A stretch of 30,951 nt of DNA, taken from the NCBI GenBank assembly GCA_964458125.1, contig CAYWHE010000015.1, positions 1-30,951 on the forward strand, given 5' to 3'. The position numbers were made by a program, and so were the translations under genes. Each line of letters begins with the position of its first letter. Position 1 is the first letter of the stretch. This DNA is from CAYWHE01 sp964458125 (lineage in GTDB: Bacteria > Bacteroidota > Bacteroidia > AKYH767-A > OLB10). Of the stretch, positions 1-7,545 are shown one piece after another. Under the pieces are notes generated by a model, which saw only the letters and a program-made list of their open reading frames with translations, searched no databases and was not told the DNA's origin.

Positions 1-764
1 AGTACCGGATCTATGACCAGTGCCAGGTTCCTGTTGTAGTCTGGCAATTCGAAGGAAAACGTGTTGGCTGCTGTTTGAATAAAATGGCACGACACGGGCA
101 GTTTCTCCCGGCCGGCCTCCTGGTAAGCAAAGAGTTCAGCCTGTTTGCAGGATCCGAAGCGGCTTTCAAAGACCAAATCCCCCTGCTGATTCACCCGGCT
201 GTCTGATGCTCCCTGAATCGTGAAGGAAAGCTGACCGGGGTTGGCATTTTCTCCGATCAGAAAGTCATGCCGCAGTCGTCCCTTATCAAAATAATACCGC
301 AGGGAAATGCCCGGGTAAATGCCTTCGAGCCTGATTTCATCATATAACCCGCATAAGGGGGCCCACCTGCCCGGATCATTGCCAATAAAAAAATTATAGG
401 AACCCGGCCTCTTCCCGTTCCCGGTAACAGTTGCCTGTTCCAGGCAATGATTGAATTGAAAACGGATGACATGTCCTTCCAGGATGTCACCGGATACGGC
501 AGACGGATCAGCAAAAGGAGGGCCCGCGGTAGGGCCTGTTTTTTTTTGTTGGTAAAATTCATAGCTGATTCCAGTCCTGGTAATCCATGCCCGGCAACCT
601 TTCATCCGGGTCATAAACAGGACTTCCTCCGGCCACTGCCCTTTGTTTTCGATGAAAAAATTCTCCCGTTCTTTCTTCACCGGCTGTTCCAGTGAATATA
701 CCTGTTGAACAATCAGAACTAAAAGAATGATCACCATCCGGGCACAACGGTAAACGTTTTTCAT
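1..764 (-). CDS. DUF7948 / SBBP-type secreted protein, N-terminal part (runs off left edge)
   Basis: An uninterrupted reading frame starts with ATG at 762-764 and stays open to the left edge, giving 254 visible residues and no stop. The start MKNVYRCARMVIILLVLIVQ is a signal peptide, cleaved near VYS-LEQ. The mature part begins with FFIENKGQWPEEVLF, the hallmark opening of DUF7948 proteins, which usually precedes SBBP beta-propeller repeats and a gliding/T9SS C-terminal domain in Bacteroidota. Later matches to the same domain include YNFFIGNDPGRWA (about residues 129-141) and the stretch around YPGISLRYYFDKGRLRHDF. The visible piece is only the N-terminal domain; the repeats and sorting signal would lie outside the window. 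It is divergent from the gene at 922 and has a weak promoter-like TTAATTTG (complement of 791-798, 5 of 6 consensus bases). Exact role unknown; these proteins are thought to be exported or surface-exposed. Confidence 0.82.
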   Translation of the reverse strand, partial: MKNVYRCARMVIILLVLIVQQVYSLEQPVKKERENFFIENKGQWPEEVLFMTRMKGCRAWITRTGISYEFYQQKKTGPTAGPPFADPSAVSGDILEGHVIRFQFNHCLEQATVTGNGKRPGSYNFFIGNDPGRWAPLCGLYDEIRLEGIYPGISLRYYFDKGRLRHDFLIGENANPGQLSFTIQGASDSRVNQQGDLVFESRFGSCKQAELFAYQEAGREKLPVSCHFIQTAANTFSFELPDYNRNLALVIDPV

Positions 765-899
765 GGGACAAGGGAGCTAATGGAAAGCGCCAAATTAATG
801 CATATTCTCATTCTGTCAAAATGCCGCTGTCGGAAAATGATTGCTGTATGGAACTGGTTCCCGGAGAAAGCGGAATCATAGGGTTTGCCGACAATCACT

Positions 900-907
900 T
901 ATCTTTG
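900..907 (+). promoter_or_regulatory. Bacteroidota -7 promoter box
   Basis: TATCTTTG fits the Bacteroidota -7 consensus TAnnTTTG at all six defined bases. It ends 14 bases before the ATG at 922, which would give a very short leader. No TTTG was found at the usual 19-21 base spacing upstream (one at 884-887 is only 12 bases away), so only half the promoter is supported. Confidence 0.4.
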
Positions 908-921
908 GCCCGTAAATTTAT

Positions 922-3768
922 ATGGTGTTCTCTATTCAAAGGGTTCTGGCCCTCTTCCCGGTTATCCTACCCGCACTCCTTTCCGCTCAGCAGCTGACCG
1001 GCAGGGTTACCAACCTTCGCTCTGAACCCTTGCCGGGTGCAGCCATTGCCCTGTTGAATACGATCGACTCCAGCCTGGTTACCGGGACTGTATCCGATAC
1101 CGCCGGGAATTTCAAATTGGAAAATATTACAACCGGCAGATGGTTGCTTAAAATTTCATATATCGGTTACCGTGACTTCTTTCGGTTTGTTAAGGCCGGA
1201 CCGGGGGAAACTATTGTTAAGGATATCTTACTCGAGGATAAAAAGGCTGACCTGAAGGAAGTGCTCATTGAAGGTCAGTCCCTGCCGGCCCGCCAGATGG
1301 GCGATACCACCCAGTTTAATGCCAATGCATTCAAAACAAACCCCGATGCCAGTGCCGAGGAACTGGTTACCAGGATGCCGGGAGTATCGGTGCAGGACGG
1401 AAAAGTTCAGGCACAGGGAGAAGATGTGAAGTCCGTACTTGTAGACGGGAAACCTTTTTTCGGAGACGATCCCAACACGGTATTGAAAAACATTCCCGCC
1501 GAGGTCATTGACAAAATTCAGGTGTTCGACAGGAAGAGCGACCAGTCCTTGTTTACGGGTTTTGATGACGGCAATACCACGAAAACCATCAACATCATTA
1601 CCCGGCCCCAGTTCCGGAACGGCACCTTCGGAAAAGCCTATGCCGGGTACGGAACCGATGACCGGTACAAAGCCGCTGTCACCGTCAACCTGTTTAAGGG
1701 GAAAAGAAGGATGACCCTCCTGGCGCTTTCCAACAACATCAACGAACAGAACTTCTCCATGGAAGACCTGGCCGGAATGATCAGTTCCCCGGGAGGTGGT
1801 GGAGGACGTCCGCCCGGAATGGGCCAGGGTGGTGGTGGTTTCCGCGGGCAGGGTGGTTCAGGAGGAGGAGGACGCCAGTACCAGGGGCCGGGAAATGATA
1901 TCGGCAATTTCCTGGTTAACCAGTCCGCCGGCATCAATAAAACCCATGCCCTTGGACTGAATTACACCAACCAATGGAAGAAATGGGAATTCACAGGCAG
2001 TTATTTCTTTAATTACACCGGCAACGAGTCAACCAGCGAACTGTTCAGACAATACAGCGGGGGTGAGGGAGAAGGACTCACCTTCTCGGAAAATAAAATA
2101 ACCTCCGGCAACAATATCAATCATCGGGGAAACCTGAAAGTTGAATACAGGATTGACAGCCTTCGTTCCATAGTAATCCAGCCACGGGTTACGGCACAAT
2201 TTAATAACGGGAATACCCTTTCCGTTTCCCATACCGATATGCCGGACTCCGTGTTGAACAATTTGGCTTCCTCAACGGCAACCAGGCTCACCGCGCTGAA
2301 TTTTTCCTCCCCGCTGCTGTTCAGGAACGGTTTCAGGAAAAAAGGAAGGACGCTTTCCCTGAACCTGACACCGGGCTACAACGATTATGAAGGGGAGAGT
2401 TACCTGCTGTCAGATTCACAAGGGCTGATGGATACCTTGTTAACCGATTCGATTGACCAGTTTGCCAGTCTCAACAGGCAGGGAATGACCCTGGCGTCCA
2501 ACCTGACGTATACGGAACCGTTAGGCGAGCAGGTGCAATTGAGTTTGACCTGGCAGTCAGCTTACAATGCAGGTGAATCGGATAAGGAAACCTTCAACAG
2601 ACCATTCTTTTCAAATGAGTACCTGGTTCCCGATCCGGTACTGACCAATCATTTCAGCTCGGCTTACTTGGCCCAGTCCCTCGGACCTTCCCTGAGGTAC
2701 CAGAAGAGCATTTTCAATATTTCAGCCGGGCTGGCTTACCAACTGGCCGGTTTGCACCATGAACAGAACGGTTTGCTGCATACGGAACATACCGTGAAGG
2801 AAGGGAATTTCCTGCCCAATGCCATGATGATGGTTCGTTTTTCAGAAAAGAAAAATTTACGGCTTTATTACCGCTCATCCACAAACCCGCCGACAAGCGA
2901 CCAGTTGCAGCAGGTGGTGAACAACTCCAGCCCCCTGCAGCTTACCACCGGGAATCCTTACCTGAAACAGGACTGGAACCATTTCATGAATATCCGCTAT
3001 TCGGCCGTCAATACGGCCAAAAACAGTTCCCTGTTCGTGCTGGCCAACGTCATCTATACCAAGGATTACATCGGTACCTCCACCACCCTGTTTACCAAGA
3101 GCAATACGGTTGTCAACGGGTACATGGTGCCCGGCGGAGCCCAGCTCTCACAGCCGGTGAACCTGAGCGAAGCGTATAGCGGCAGGTTTTTTATCAATTA
3201 CGGATTTGCCCTGCCCGGGTTAAAATCAAATTTCAACCTGAATGCCGGAACCAGTTATTTCAAAACCCCGGGGCTTACCAATGGAGTACTCAACAATGCC
3301 CATATCACCACTCCCAATGTGGGATTGTCGGTCACCAGCAACATCGGCCAGCAGGCGGATTTCAGCCTGTCGGGGAATTCTGCTGTCACCTTTACGGATA
3401 ATTCCCTTCAAACCCGGCTCAACTCCACTTACCTGAACCTGAACGCGAAGTTTAAAATCAACCTGATGCCCTGGAAGGGACTGGTGCTTCAATCCGATAT
3501 CGCCAACCAGCATTATTCCGGACTATCCGAATCCTATAATGAAAACTACTGGCTCTGGAATGCGGCCGTGGGCTACAAATTTTTAAAGAACCAGGTTGCC
3601 GAATTTCGCTTATCCGTCCAGGATATACTGGAACAAAACAAGAGCATTACCCGGAACAGCAACGAGCAATATTATGAAGATGTCAAAACAAATGTACTGC
3701 AACGGTATTTCATGCTGACCTTCACCTATAACCTGAAATTCTATAAGGATAATTTTCCGGGGAAATGA
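922..3768 (+). CDS. Outer-membrane beta-barrel protein, TonB-receptor-like, with CarboxypepD_reg-like domain
   Basis: 948 residues. A signal peptide (residues 1-22, ending LLSAQQ) is followed by a CarboxypepD_reg-like beta-sandwich (about 24-110; motif SYIGYRDF). Next is a plug-like region (about 115-230) with QFNANAFKTNPDASAEELV, RMPGVSVQDGKVQAQGEDV and VLVDGKPFFGDD, the signature of the Bacteroidota 'outer membrane beta-barrel family' related to TonB-dependent receptors. The rest is barrel strands, ending in YFMLTFTYNLKFY with an aromatic C-terminal strand. A glycine-rich insert (about 290-325, DNA about 1789-1895), probably an extracellular loop, is common in this family. No SusD partner is adjacent, so the cargo is unknown; transport or an assembly role are both possible. 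The gene stands alone, with SRPBCC 113 bases downstream behind its own promoter. Confidence 0.9.
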   Translation: MVFSIQRVLALFPVILPALLSAQQLTGRVTNLRSEPLPGAAIALLNTIDSSLVTGTVSDTAGNFKLENITTGRWLLKISYIGYRDFFRFVKAGPGETIVKDILLEDKKADLKEVLIEGQSLPARQMGDTTQFNANAFKTNPDASAEELVTRMPGVSVQDGKVQAQGEDVKSVLVDGKPFFGDDPNTVLKNIPAEVIDKIQVFDRKSDQSLFTGFDDGNTTKTINIITRPQFRNGTFGKAYAGYGTDDRYKAAVTVNLFKGKRRMTLLALSNNINEQNFSMEDLAGMISSPGGGGGRPPGMGQGGGGFRGQGGSGGGGRQYQGPGNDIGNFLVNQSAGINKTHALGLNYTNQWKKWEFTGSYFFNYTGNESTSELFRQYSGGEGEGLTFSENKITSGNNINHRGNLKVEYRIDSLRSIVIQPRVTAQFNNGNTLSVSHTDMPDSVLNNLASSTATRLTALNFSSPLLFRNGFRKKGRTLSLNLTPGYNDYEGESYLLSDSQGLMDTLLTDSIDQFASLNRQGMTLASNLTYTEPLGEQVQLSLTWQSAYNAGESDKETFNRPFFSNEYLVPDPVLTNHFSSAYLAQSLGPSLRYQKSIFNISAGLAYQLAGLHHEQNGLLHTEHTVKEGNFLPNAMMMVRFSEKKNLRLYYRSSTNPPTSDQLQQVVNNSSPLQLTTGNPYLKQDWNHFMNIRYSAVNTAKNSSLFVLANVIYTKDYIGTSTTLFTKSNTVVNGYMVPGGAQLSQPVNLSEAYSGRFFINYGFALPGLKSNFNLNAGTSYFKTPGLTNGVLNNAHITTPNVGLSVTSNIGQQADFSLSGNSAVTFTDNSLQTRLNSTYLNLNAKFKINLMPWKGLVLQSDIANQHYSGLSESYNENYWLWNAAVGYKFLKNQVAEFRLSVQDILEQNKSITRNSNEQYYEDVKTNVLQRYFMLTFTYNLKFYKDNFPGK

Positions 3769-3785
3769 TGTTTCCTGAATTATTC

Positions 3786-3815
3786 TTTGATTTTAAAATT
3801 CGTTTTTTACTTTTG
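3786..3815 (+). promoter_or_regulatory. Bacteroidota-type promoter for the SRPBCC gene
   Basis: TTTG at 3786-3789 and TACTTTTG at 3808-3815 match the -33 and -7 elements, with an 18-base spacer (19-21 is usual). It lies 66 bases upstream of the ATG at 3882, which suggests that gene has its own transcription start. Confidence 0.55.
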
Positions 3816-3881
3816 TTTTTCCTTTATTTCCGGGAGGGTGAAGGATATTGGTAACACATTTCAAACAATAAAACAACTGAC

Positions 3882-4409
3882 ATGAAAAAAGTACTCTACA
3901 TCATTATCGGTTTAATTGCAATTGTCTGTATCCTGGGCCTGGTGGCACCAAATGATTTTGCCGTTGAACGGAAAGTTGTCATTAACAAACCGAAGGACCA
4001 GGTTTTTGAATTTGTTAAATACCTGAAGAACCAGGATTTATACAGTTCCTGGGCCCGCAAGGATCCTGCCATGAAAAAGATGTTTCGTGGCACAGATGGT
4101 GAGGCTGGCGCAGTATCGGGCTGGGAGGGCAATAAGAAAGTCGGCATGGGGGAACAGGAAATCAAGCAAATCACACCCGGTGAGCGTATCGATTTTGAAC
4201 TGCGTTTTAAAAAACCGTTGGAGGCTACCAATAAGGCCTATATGATTACCGAAACGGCCGGACCAAACCAGACTCTTGTGAAATGGGGTTTCAGCGGCCG
4301 TATGCCCTTTCCGATGAATGCCATGATGTTGTTTGTGAATATGGATAAACAAGCCGGTGAGGACTTCGAAATCGGGCTGGCCAACCTGAAAGAACTGATG
4401 GAGAAATAA
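3882..4409 (+). CDS. SRPBCC-family protein with N-terminal membrane anchor
   Basis: 175 residues. Residues 1-22 (MKKVLYIIIGLIAIVCILGL) form one hydrophobic segment, either an anchor or an uncleaved signal. The following FAVERKVVINKPKDQVFEFV, the WARKDPAMKKMFRGTDGEAG stretch and the C-terminal helix (FEIGLANLKELMEK) match the SRPBCC (START/polyketide cyclase-like) fold, which has a deep hydrophobic ligand pocket. Members of this subgroup in Bacteroidota usually start with a single transmembrane segment, as here, and have no assigned reaction. The length is typical. It ends 56 bases from the convergent dnaG stop, and no clear terminator lies between them. The ligand and role cannot be read from the sequence. 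Confidence 0.85.
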   Translation: MKKVLYIIIGLIAIVCILGLVAPNDFAVERKVVINKPKDQVFEFVKYLKNQDLYSSWARKDPAMKKMFRGTDGEAGAVSGWEGNKKVGMGEQEIKQITPGERIDFELRFKKPLEATNKAYMITETAGPNQTLVKWGFSGRMPFPMNAMMLFVNMDKQAGEDFEIGLANLKELMEK

Positions 4410-4465
4410 TCAGCCGGCCGGCAGAGAAAGGCAGCCGCAGGAAGTGACGGTCTGAAAGAGGGTTT

Positions 4466-6403
4466 CTAAAAAATAATGGTTGTGCCGAAATGATCCAGGA
4501 AGATTTCTCTTTTGATCTGATTCAGGGTGATGCTTTTTTGCTGTAAATCTTCGTAGGGCTCATTCAGTTCGTAAAGCCGTTTGATCTCCCCTTCATTTTC
4601 TTTGATCATGCGGTTGACGCATTTACCCTTAATCATGACGATGGCATTCATCACGGCTTTATACAGGTTGTCATCTTTCCGGGCGCTGCTGATGCCCTTT
4701 TCCGTCCATTGCGGGCTGAGCTGGTACCGGTCGCTGATCAGTTCACCCACGGTATTGCGAAGCGCCACTTCCTCATGCTCCATGAAAAAGGAAATGTTGG
4801 TCTGCCGGTCGGATATGGAATTGTCATAGGCGGCAAAAATGTTGGCGAAATGTTCGTTTTCAAAACAGATACCATCCAATTCCAGTTCGTTCCGTATGAA
4901 GGTTTTGACCAGGATTCTGCGGGATGGCTGTTCATCCTTCTCCGGCACCTCTATTTCCTGGTCGGCATAAAGCAGGAGCAGCCGTATCAGTTCCTTTTCC
5001 TGGAAAAACAAATGATCTTCTTTCAGTTCCGGTTGTTCGGCGGGTGTACCAATGGTAAGGAGTTCCTCCGTCTGTGGGGCATCCTCCTGCCGGGCATAAG
5101 CTTTTTTGCGGATTTTATTCAGTTCAAAAATCAGCACCTGCTCGCCTATGTCCATCAGCTGGGAACATTGCTGCAGATACATGGAACGGATAATGGCGTC
5201 CGGGATTTTTGCAACGGAGGTGACGATTTCGCGGATGAGTCCGGCTTTCTTCACCGGGTCGCCGGATACTTCAGCCAGGAGCAGGTTGGTCTTGAAGCGG
5301 ATAAAATCCTCGGCATGTGATCGGATATATGATTTTAATTCCGCCGTACTGACTTTACGCGAGTAGGAATCCGGGTCATCCCCGTCGGGGAATAAAACCA
5401 CCTTCACATTCAGACCTTCTTCCAGGATCAGGTCCACACCCCGCAGGGAGGCTTTAATGCCGGCGGCATCCCCATCATATAAAAGTGTGATGTTTTTAGT
5501 AAAGCGCCCGATGAGCCGGATCTGTTCCGCCGTCAGGGAAGTACCCGATGAGGCCACCACATTTTCAATGCCCGCCTGGTGAAGGGAAATCACGTCCGTA
5601 TACCCTTCTACCAGGAAACACTCATCCTGCTGAAGAATTTCTTTTTTGGCCAGGTCAATGCCGTATACGATCCTGCTCTTATGATAAATATCTGTTTCCG
5701 GCGAATTGACATACTTGGGGCTCTTCGGGTCGGCTTTTAAAATCCGCGCTCCGAAGGCTATAACCCGGCCGCTTAAGTTGTGAATGGGAAAAATCACACG
5801 ACCCCGGAAACGGTCGTATTGTTTTCCTTCCTTGACGATGGTTAATCCCGTTTTATCCAGGTATTCCAGCTGGTAGCCTTCCGCAAGCGCATTCCGGGTG
5901 AGGTCATCCCATTCGTCCAGGGCATAACCGAGACCAAATTTCCGGATGATGGCATCGGTAAAACCGCGTTCATGAAAATAGGAAAGTCCGACAGCCTTGC
6001 CTTGTTCATGACTGGTCAGGTGTAGTGCAAATCTTTTTTGCGCATATTCCATGAGAATGAACAGGCTTTCTTTTTCCTTTTGTTCCTGGCTGTCCGTTTC
6101 CCTAGAAGCCTGGTCCTCTTCGACTTCAATATTATATTTATCAGCAAGGTATCGGATCGCTTCCGGGTAATTGTAATGTTCATGCTCCATGACAAAGCCA
6201 ATCGCATTTCCCGACTTGCCGCATCCAAAACACTTGTAGATTCCCTTTGCAGGGGAAACGGTAAAGGAAGGCGTTTTCTCATCATGAAAGGGACATAGCC
6301 CGAGCAGGTTTACACCCCTTTTTTTCAGGGAAACAAAACTGCCTACGACCTCTTCAATGCGGGCAGCGCTGATTACATTATCAATGGTGGAGCGGGTGAT
6401 CAT
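4466..6403 (-). CDS. dnaG: DNA primase
   Basis: 645 residues, normal for bacterial DnaG, which makes the RNA primers for replication at the fork together with DnaB helicase. The N-terminal zinc-binding domain has C37-x2-H40-x17-C58-x2-C61 (CPFHDEKTPSF ... CFGC). The RNA polymerase core includes DRFRGRVIFPI (about 197-207), and the TOPRIM fold has the glutamate in LVEGYTDVISLHQAG (E266) and the metal-binding DGD around 310-312 (LLYDGDAAGIKASLRG). The C-terminal 200 residues would be the helicase-binding region and are less conserved. The ATG start at 6401-6403 fits, because the zinc domain begins at once (MITRSTIDNVISAARIEEVV). The first 23 bases overlap the end of the upstream hydrolase-fold gene, so the two are co-transcribed and probably translationally coupled. 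Confidence 0.97.
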   Translation of the reverse strand: MITRSTIDNVISAARIEEVVGSFVSLKKRGVNLLGLCPFHDEKTPSFTVSPAKGIYKCFGCGKSGNAIGFVMEHEHYNYPEAIRYLADKYNIEVEEDQASRETDSQEQKEKESLFILMEYAQKRFALHLTSHEQGKAVGLSYFHERGFTDAIIRKFGLGYALDEWDDLTRNALAEGYQLEYLDKTGLTIVKEGKQYDRFRGRVIFPIHNLSGRVIAFGARILKADPKSPKYVNSPETDIYHKSRIVYGIDLAKKEILQQDECFLVEGYTDVISLHQAGIENVVASSGTSLTAEQIRLIGRFTKNITLLYDGDAAGIKASLRGVDLILEEGLNVKVVLFPDGDDPDSYSRKVSTAELKSYIRSHAEDFIRFKTNLLLAEVSGDPVKKAGLIREIVTSVAKIPDAIIRSMYLQQCSQLMDIGEQVLIFELNKIRKKAYARQEDAPQTEELLTIGTPAEQPELKEDHLFFQEKELIRLLLLYADQEIEVPEKDEQPSRRILVKTFIRNELELDGICFENEHFANIFAAYDNSISDRQTNISFFMEHEEVALRNTVGELISDRYQLSPQWTEKGISSARKDDNLYKAVMNAIVMIKGKCVNRMIKENEGEIKRLYELNEPYEDLQQKSITLNQIKREIFLDHFGTTIIF

Positions 6404-7406
6404 TGGAAACTAACTTACGGAACCGAGTTGGTTTTGCTTTTTTTGGAACAGCCGTATTAACGAAAGCAGAAATCCGGTCGATGTACTGCTTTTTTTCCTG
6501 CTCACTTTCATCGGCTCCCCTGAAAAATATAAACTCTTTTTTTTCAGCGGGGGAGGATTCAAACAGAAGATGGGTCTCCTTCAAATCGTCCAGACTTTCT
6601 CCTGCTTTGGCAATAAATAGCGTAGGGGTGGTAATGCGGCTGATCTTGTCCTGCAAATTTAGTGAATCTGAATTAAATCCCATTTGTTTGTCAAGCTCCT
6701 TTTTCATCCAGGGAAAAAACCAGGTTCCCAATACACCCCATTTTTTCCGTGCATACCGGGAAAAATAGGCCGTCAGGCTGGAAAAGCTGTTTTGAACCAC
6801 CAGGGCCACCGGTCGTTTATCAAACGTCAGGGTATGGATGGCAATGGCAGCGCCGGTACCTACACCAATAAGGCCTGTGTACCTGGTTTCGGGTCTGCAA
6901 TAAAGGCTGTCGAGAATGATGCTGATATCGCTGGCACTCAGCATACCCATGGTGAAATAACCTCCTTCGCTTTCACCGCATGCCCGCATGTCCATGGCGC
7001 AAACCCGGAACCCCCGCTCAACCAAGCCACGGGCTGTTTCCAGGTAAGATAACTTGCTCTCCCTGATATCATGGATAAGCAGGAGCGTGACGCCCGTTTC
7101 CTCCGTCATGGGCTCGAAATACCAGCCTTTCAGATGTATGCTGTCGCTGACCGTGACCTGGAATGGTTCATACCTCAGATGCAGTTGCTCGGGTTTAAAA
7201 AATACCGGCAGGCTGCGAAGGCTGTCCCGCGGTTCAGGCTTCCCACCCTGTTTCTGGTTGATGGCCTGCACATAGGAGCTGTCTATCCGGATCGGATACA
7301 CCAGCTCCGTTATTCCAAAAATGGATGATAGGCTGATCAAAGCAAGGCCAAAGGCTGACAGACCGATAAAAAACCAGATTAACTTTCTTGTTCTGGATAA
7401 GCTCAT
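6381..7406 (-). CDS. Membrane-anchored alpha/beta-hydrolase-fold protein, catalytic residues apparently lost
   Basis: 341 residues. Residues 8-31 form a transmembrane or signal-anchor segment (KLIWFFIGLSAFGLALISLSS). The remainder follows an alpha/beta hydrolase of the bem46/peptidase S9-like lipase group: strand LLLIHDIRESKLSYLETARG, FRVCAMDMRACGESEGG (where the family has D-R-G-x-G-x-S-x-G), the elbow GLIGVGTGAAIAIH, and the late strand PTLFIAKAGESLDD. At the nucleophile elbow the usual G-x-S-x-G reads G181-V-G183-T-G185, so the serine position is glycine. The region where the histidine normally sits reads RGADESEQ (296-303), with no histidine. It is therefore probably a non-catalytic or altered member. 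It lies upstream of dnaG with a 23-base overlap. No role is known; a partner-binding or structural function is inference. Confidence 0.85.
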   Translation of the reverse strand: MSLSRTRKLIWFFIGLSAFGLALISLSSIFGITELVYPIRIDSSYVQAINQKQGGKPEPRDSLRSLPVFFKPEQLHLRYEPFQVTVSDSIHLKGWYFEPMTEETGVTLLLIHDIRESKLSYLETARGLVERGFRVCAMDMRACGESEGGYFTMGMLSASDISIILDSLYCRPETRYTGLIGVGTGAAIAIHTLTFDKRPVALVVQNSFSSLTAYFSRYARKKWGVLGTWFFPWMKKELDKQMGFNSDSLNLQDKISRITTPTLFIAKAGESLDDLKETHLLFESSPAEKKEFIFFRGADESEQEKKQYIDRISAFVNTAVPKKAKPTRFRKLVSNDHPLHH

Positions 7407-7489
7407 GGGTTAAAATTAGGATTAATTCCCGATTCGGCCGGAGGACAGACAGAAGTAAAAGGTTCATTTACCAAAAAAGCCGGGAATTG

Positions 7490-7520
7490 CTTGCATAATA
7501 CAAAAAAAAATATAAAATTG
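7490..7520 (+). promoter_or_regulatory. Likely Bacteroidota promoter for the 7546 gene
   Basis: CTTG at 7490-7493 and TAAAATTG at 7513-7520 sit exactly 19 bases apart. The -33 element matches 3 of 4 bases and the -7 element 5 of 6. The A-rich stretch between them is typical. The ATG follows 25 bases after the -7 box. Confidence 0.45.
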
Positions 7521-7545
7521 GTAGCTCTAATCCTTACCTATCGTT

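Noticed and set aside
4410..4465. GC-rich palindrome (GCCGGCCGGC) between convergent SRPBCC and dnaG
   Set aside because: Short self-complementary run without T-tract; no support for a terminator or protein site.
4709..5320. A 203-residue plus-strand frame within dnaG
   Set aside because: It lies antisense to the conserved primase coding sequence and shows no recognisable domain; it is a by-product of codon use on the other strand.
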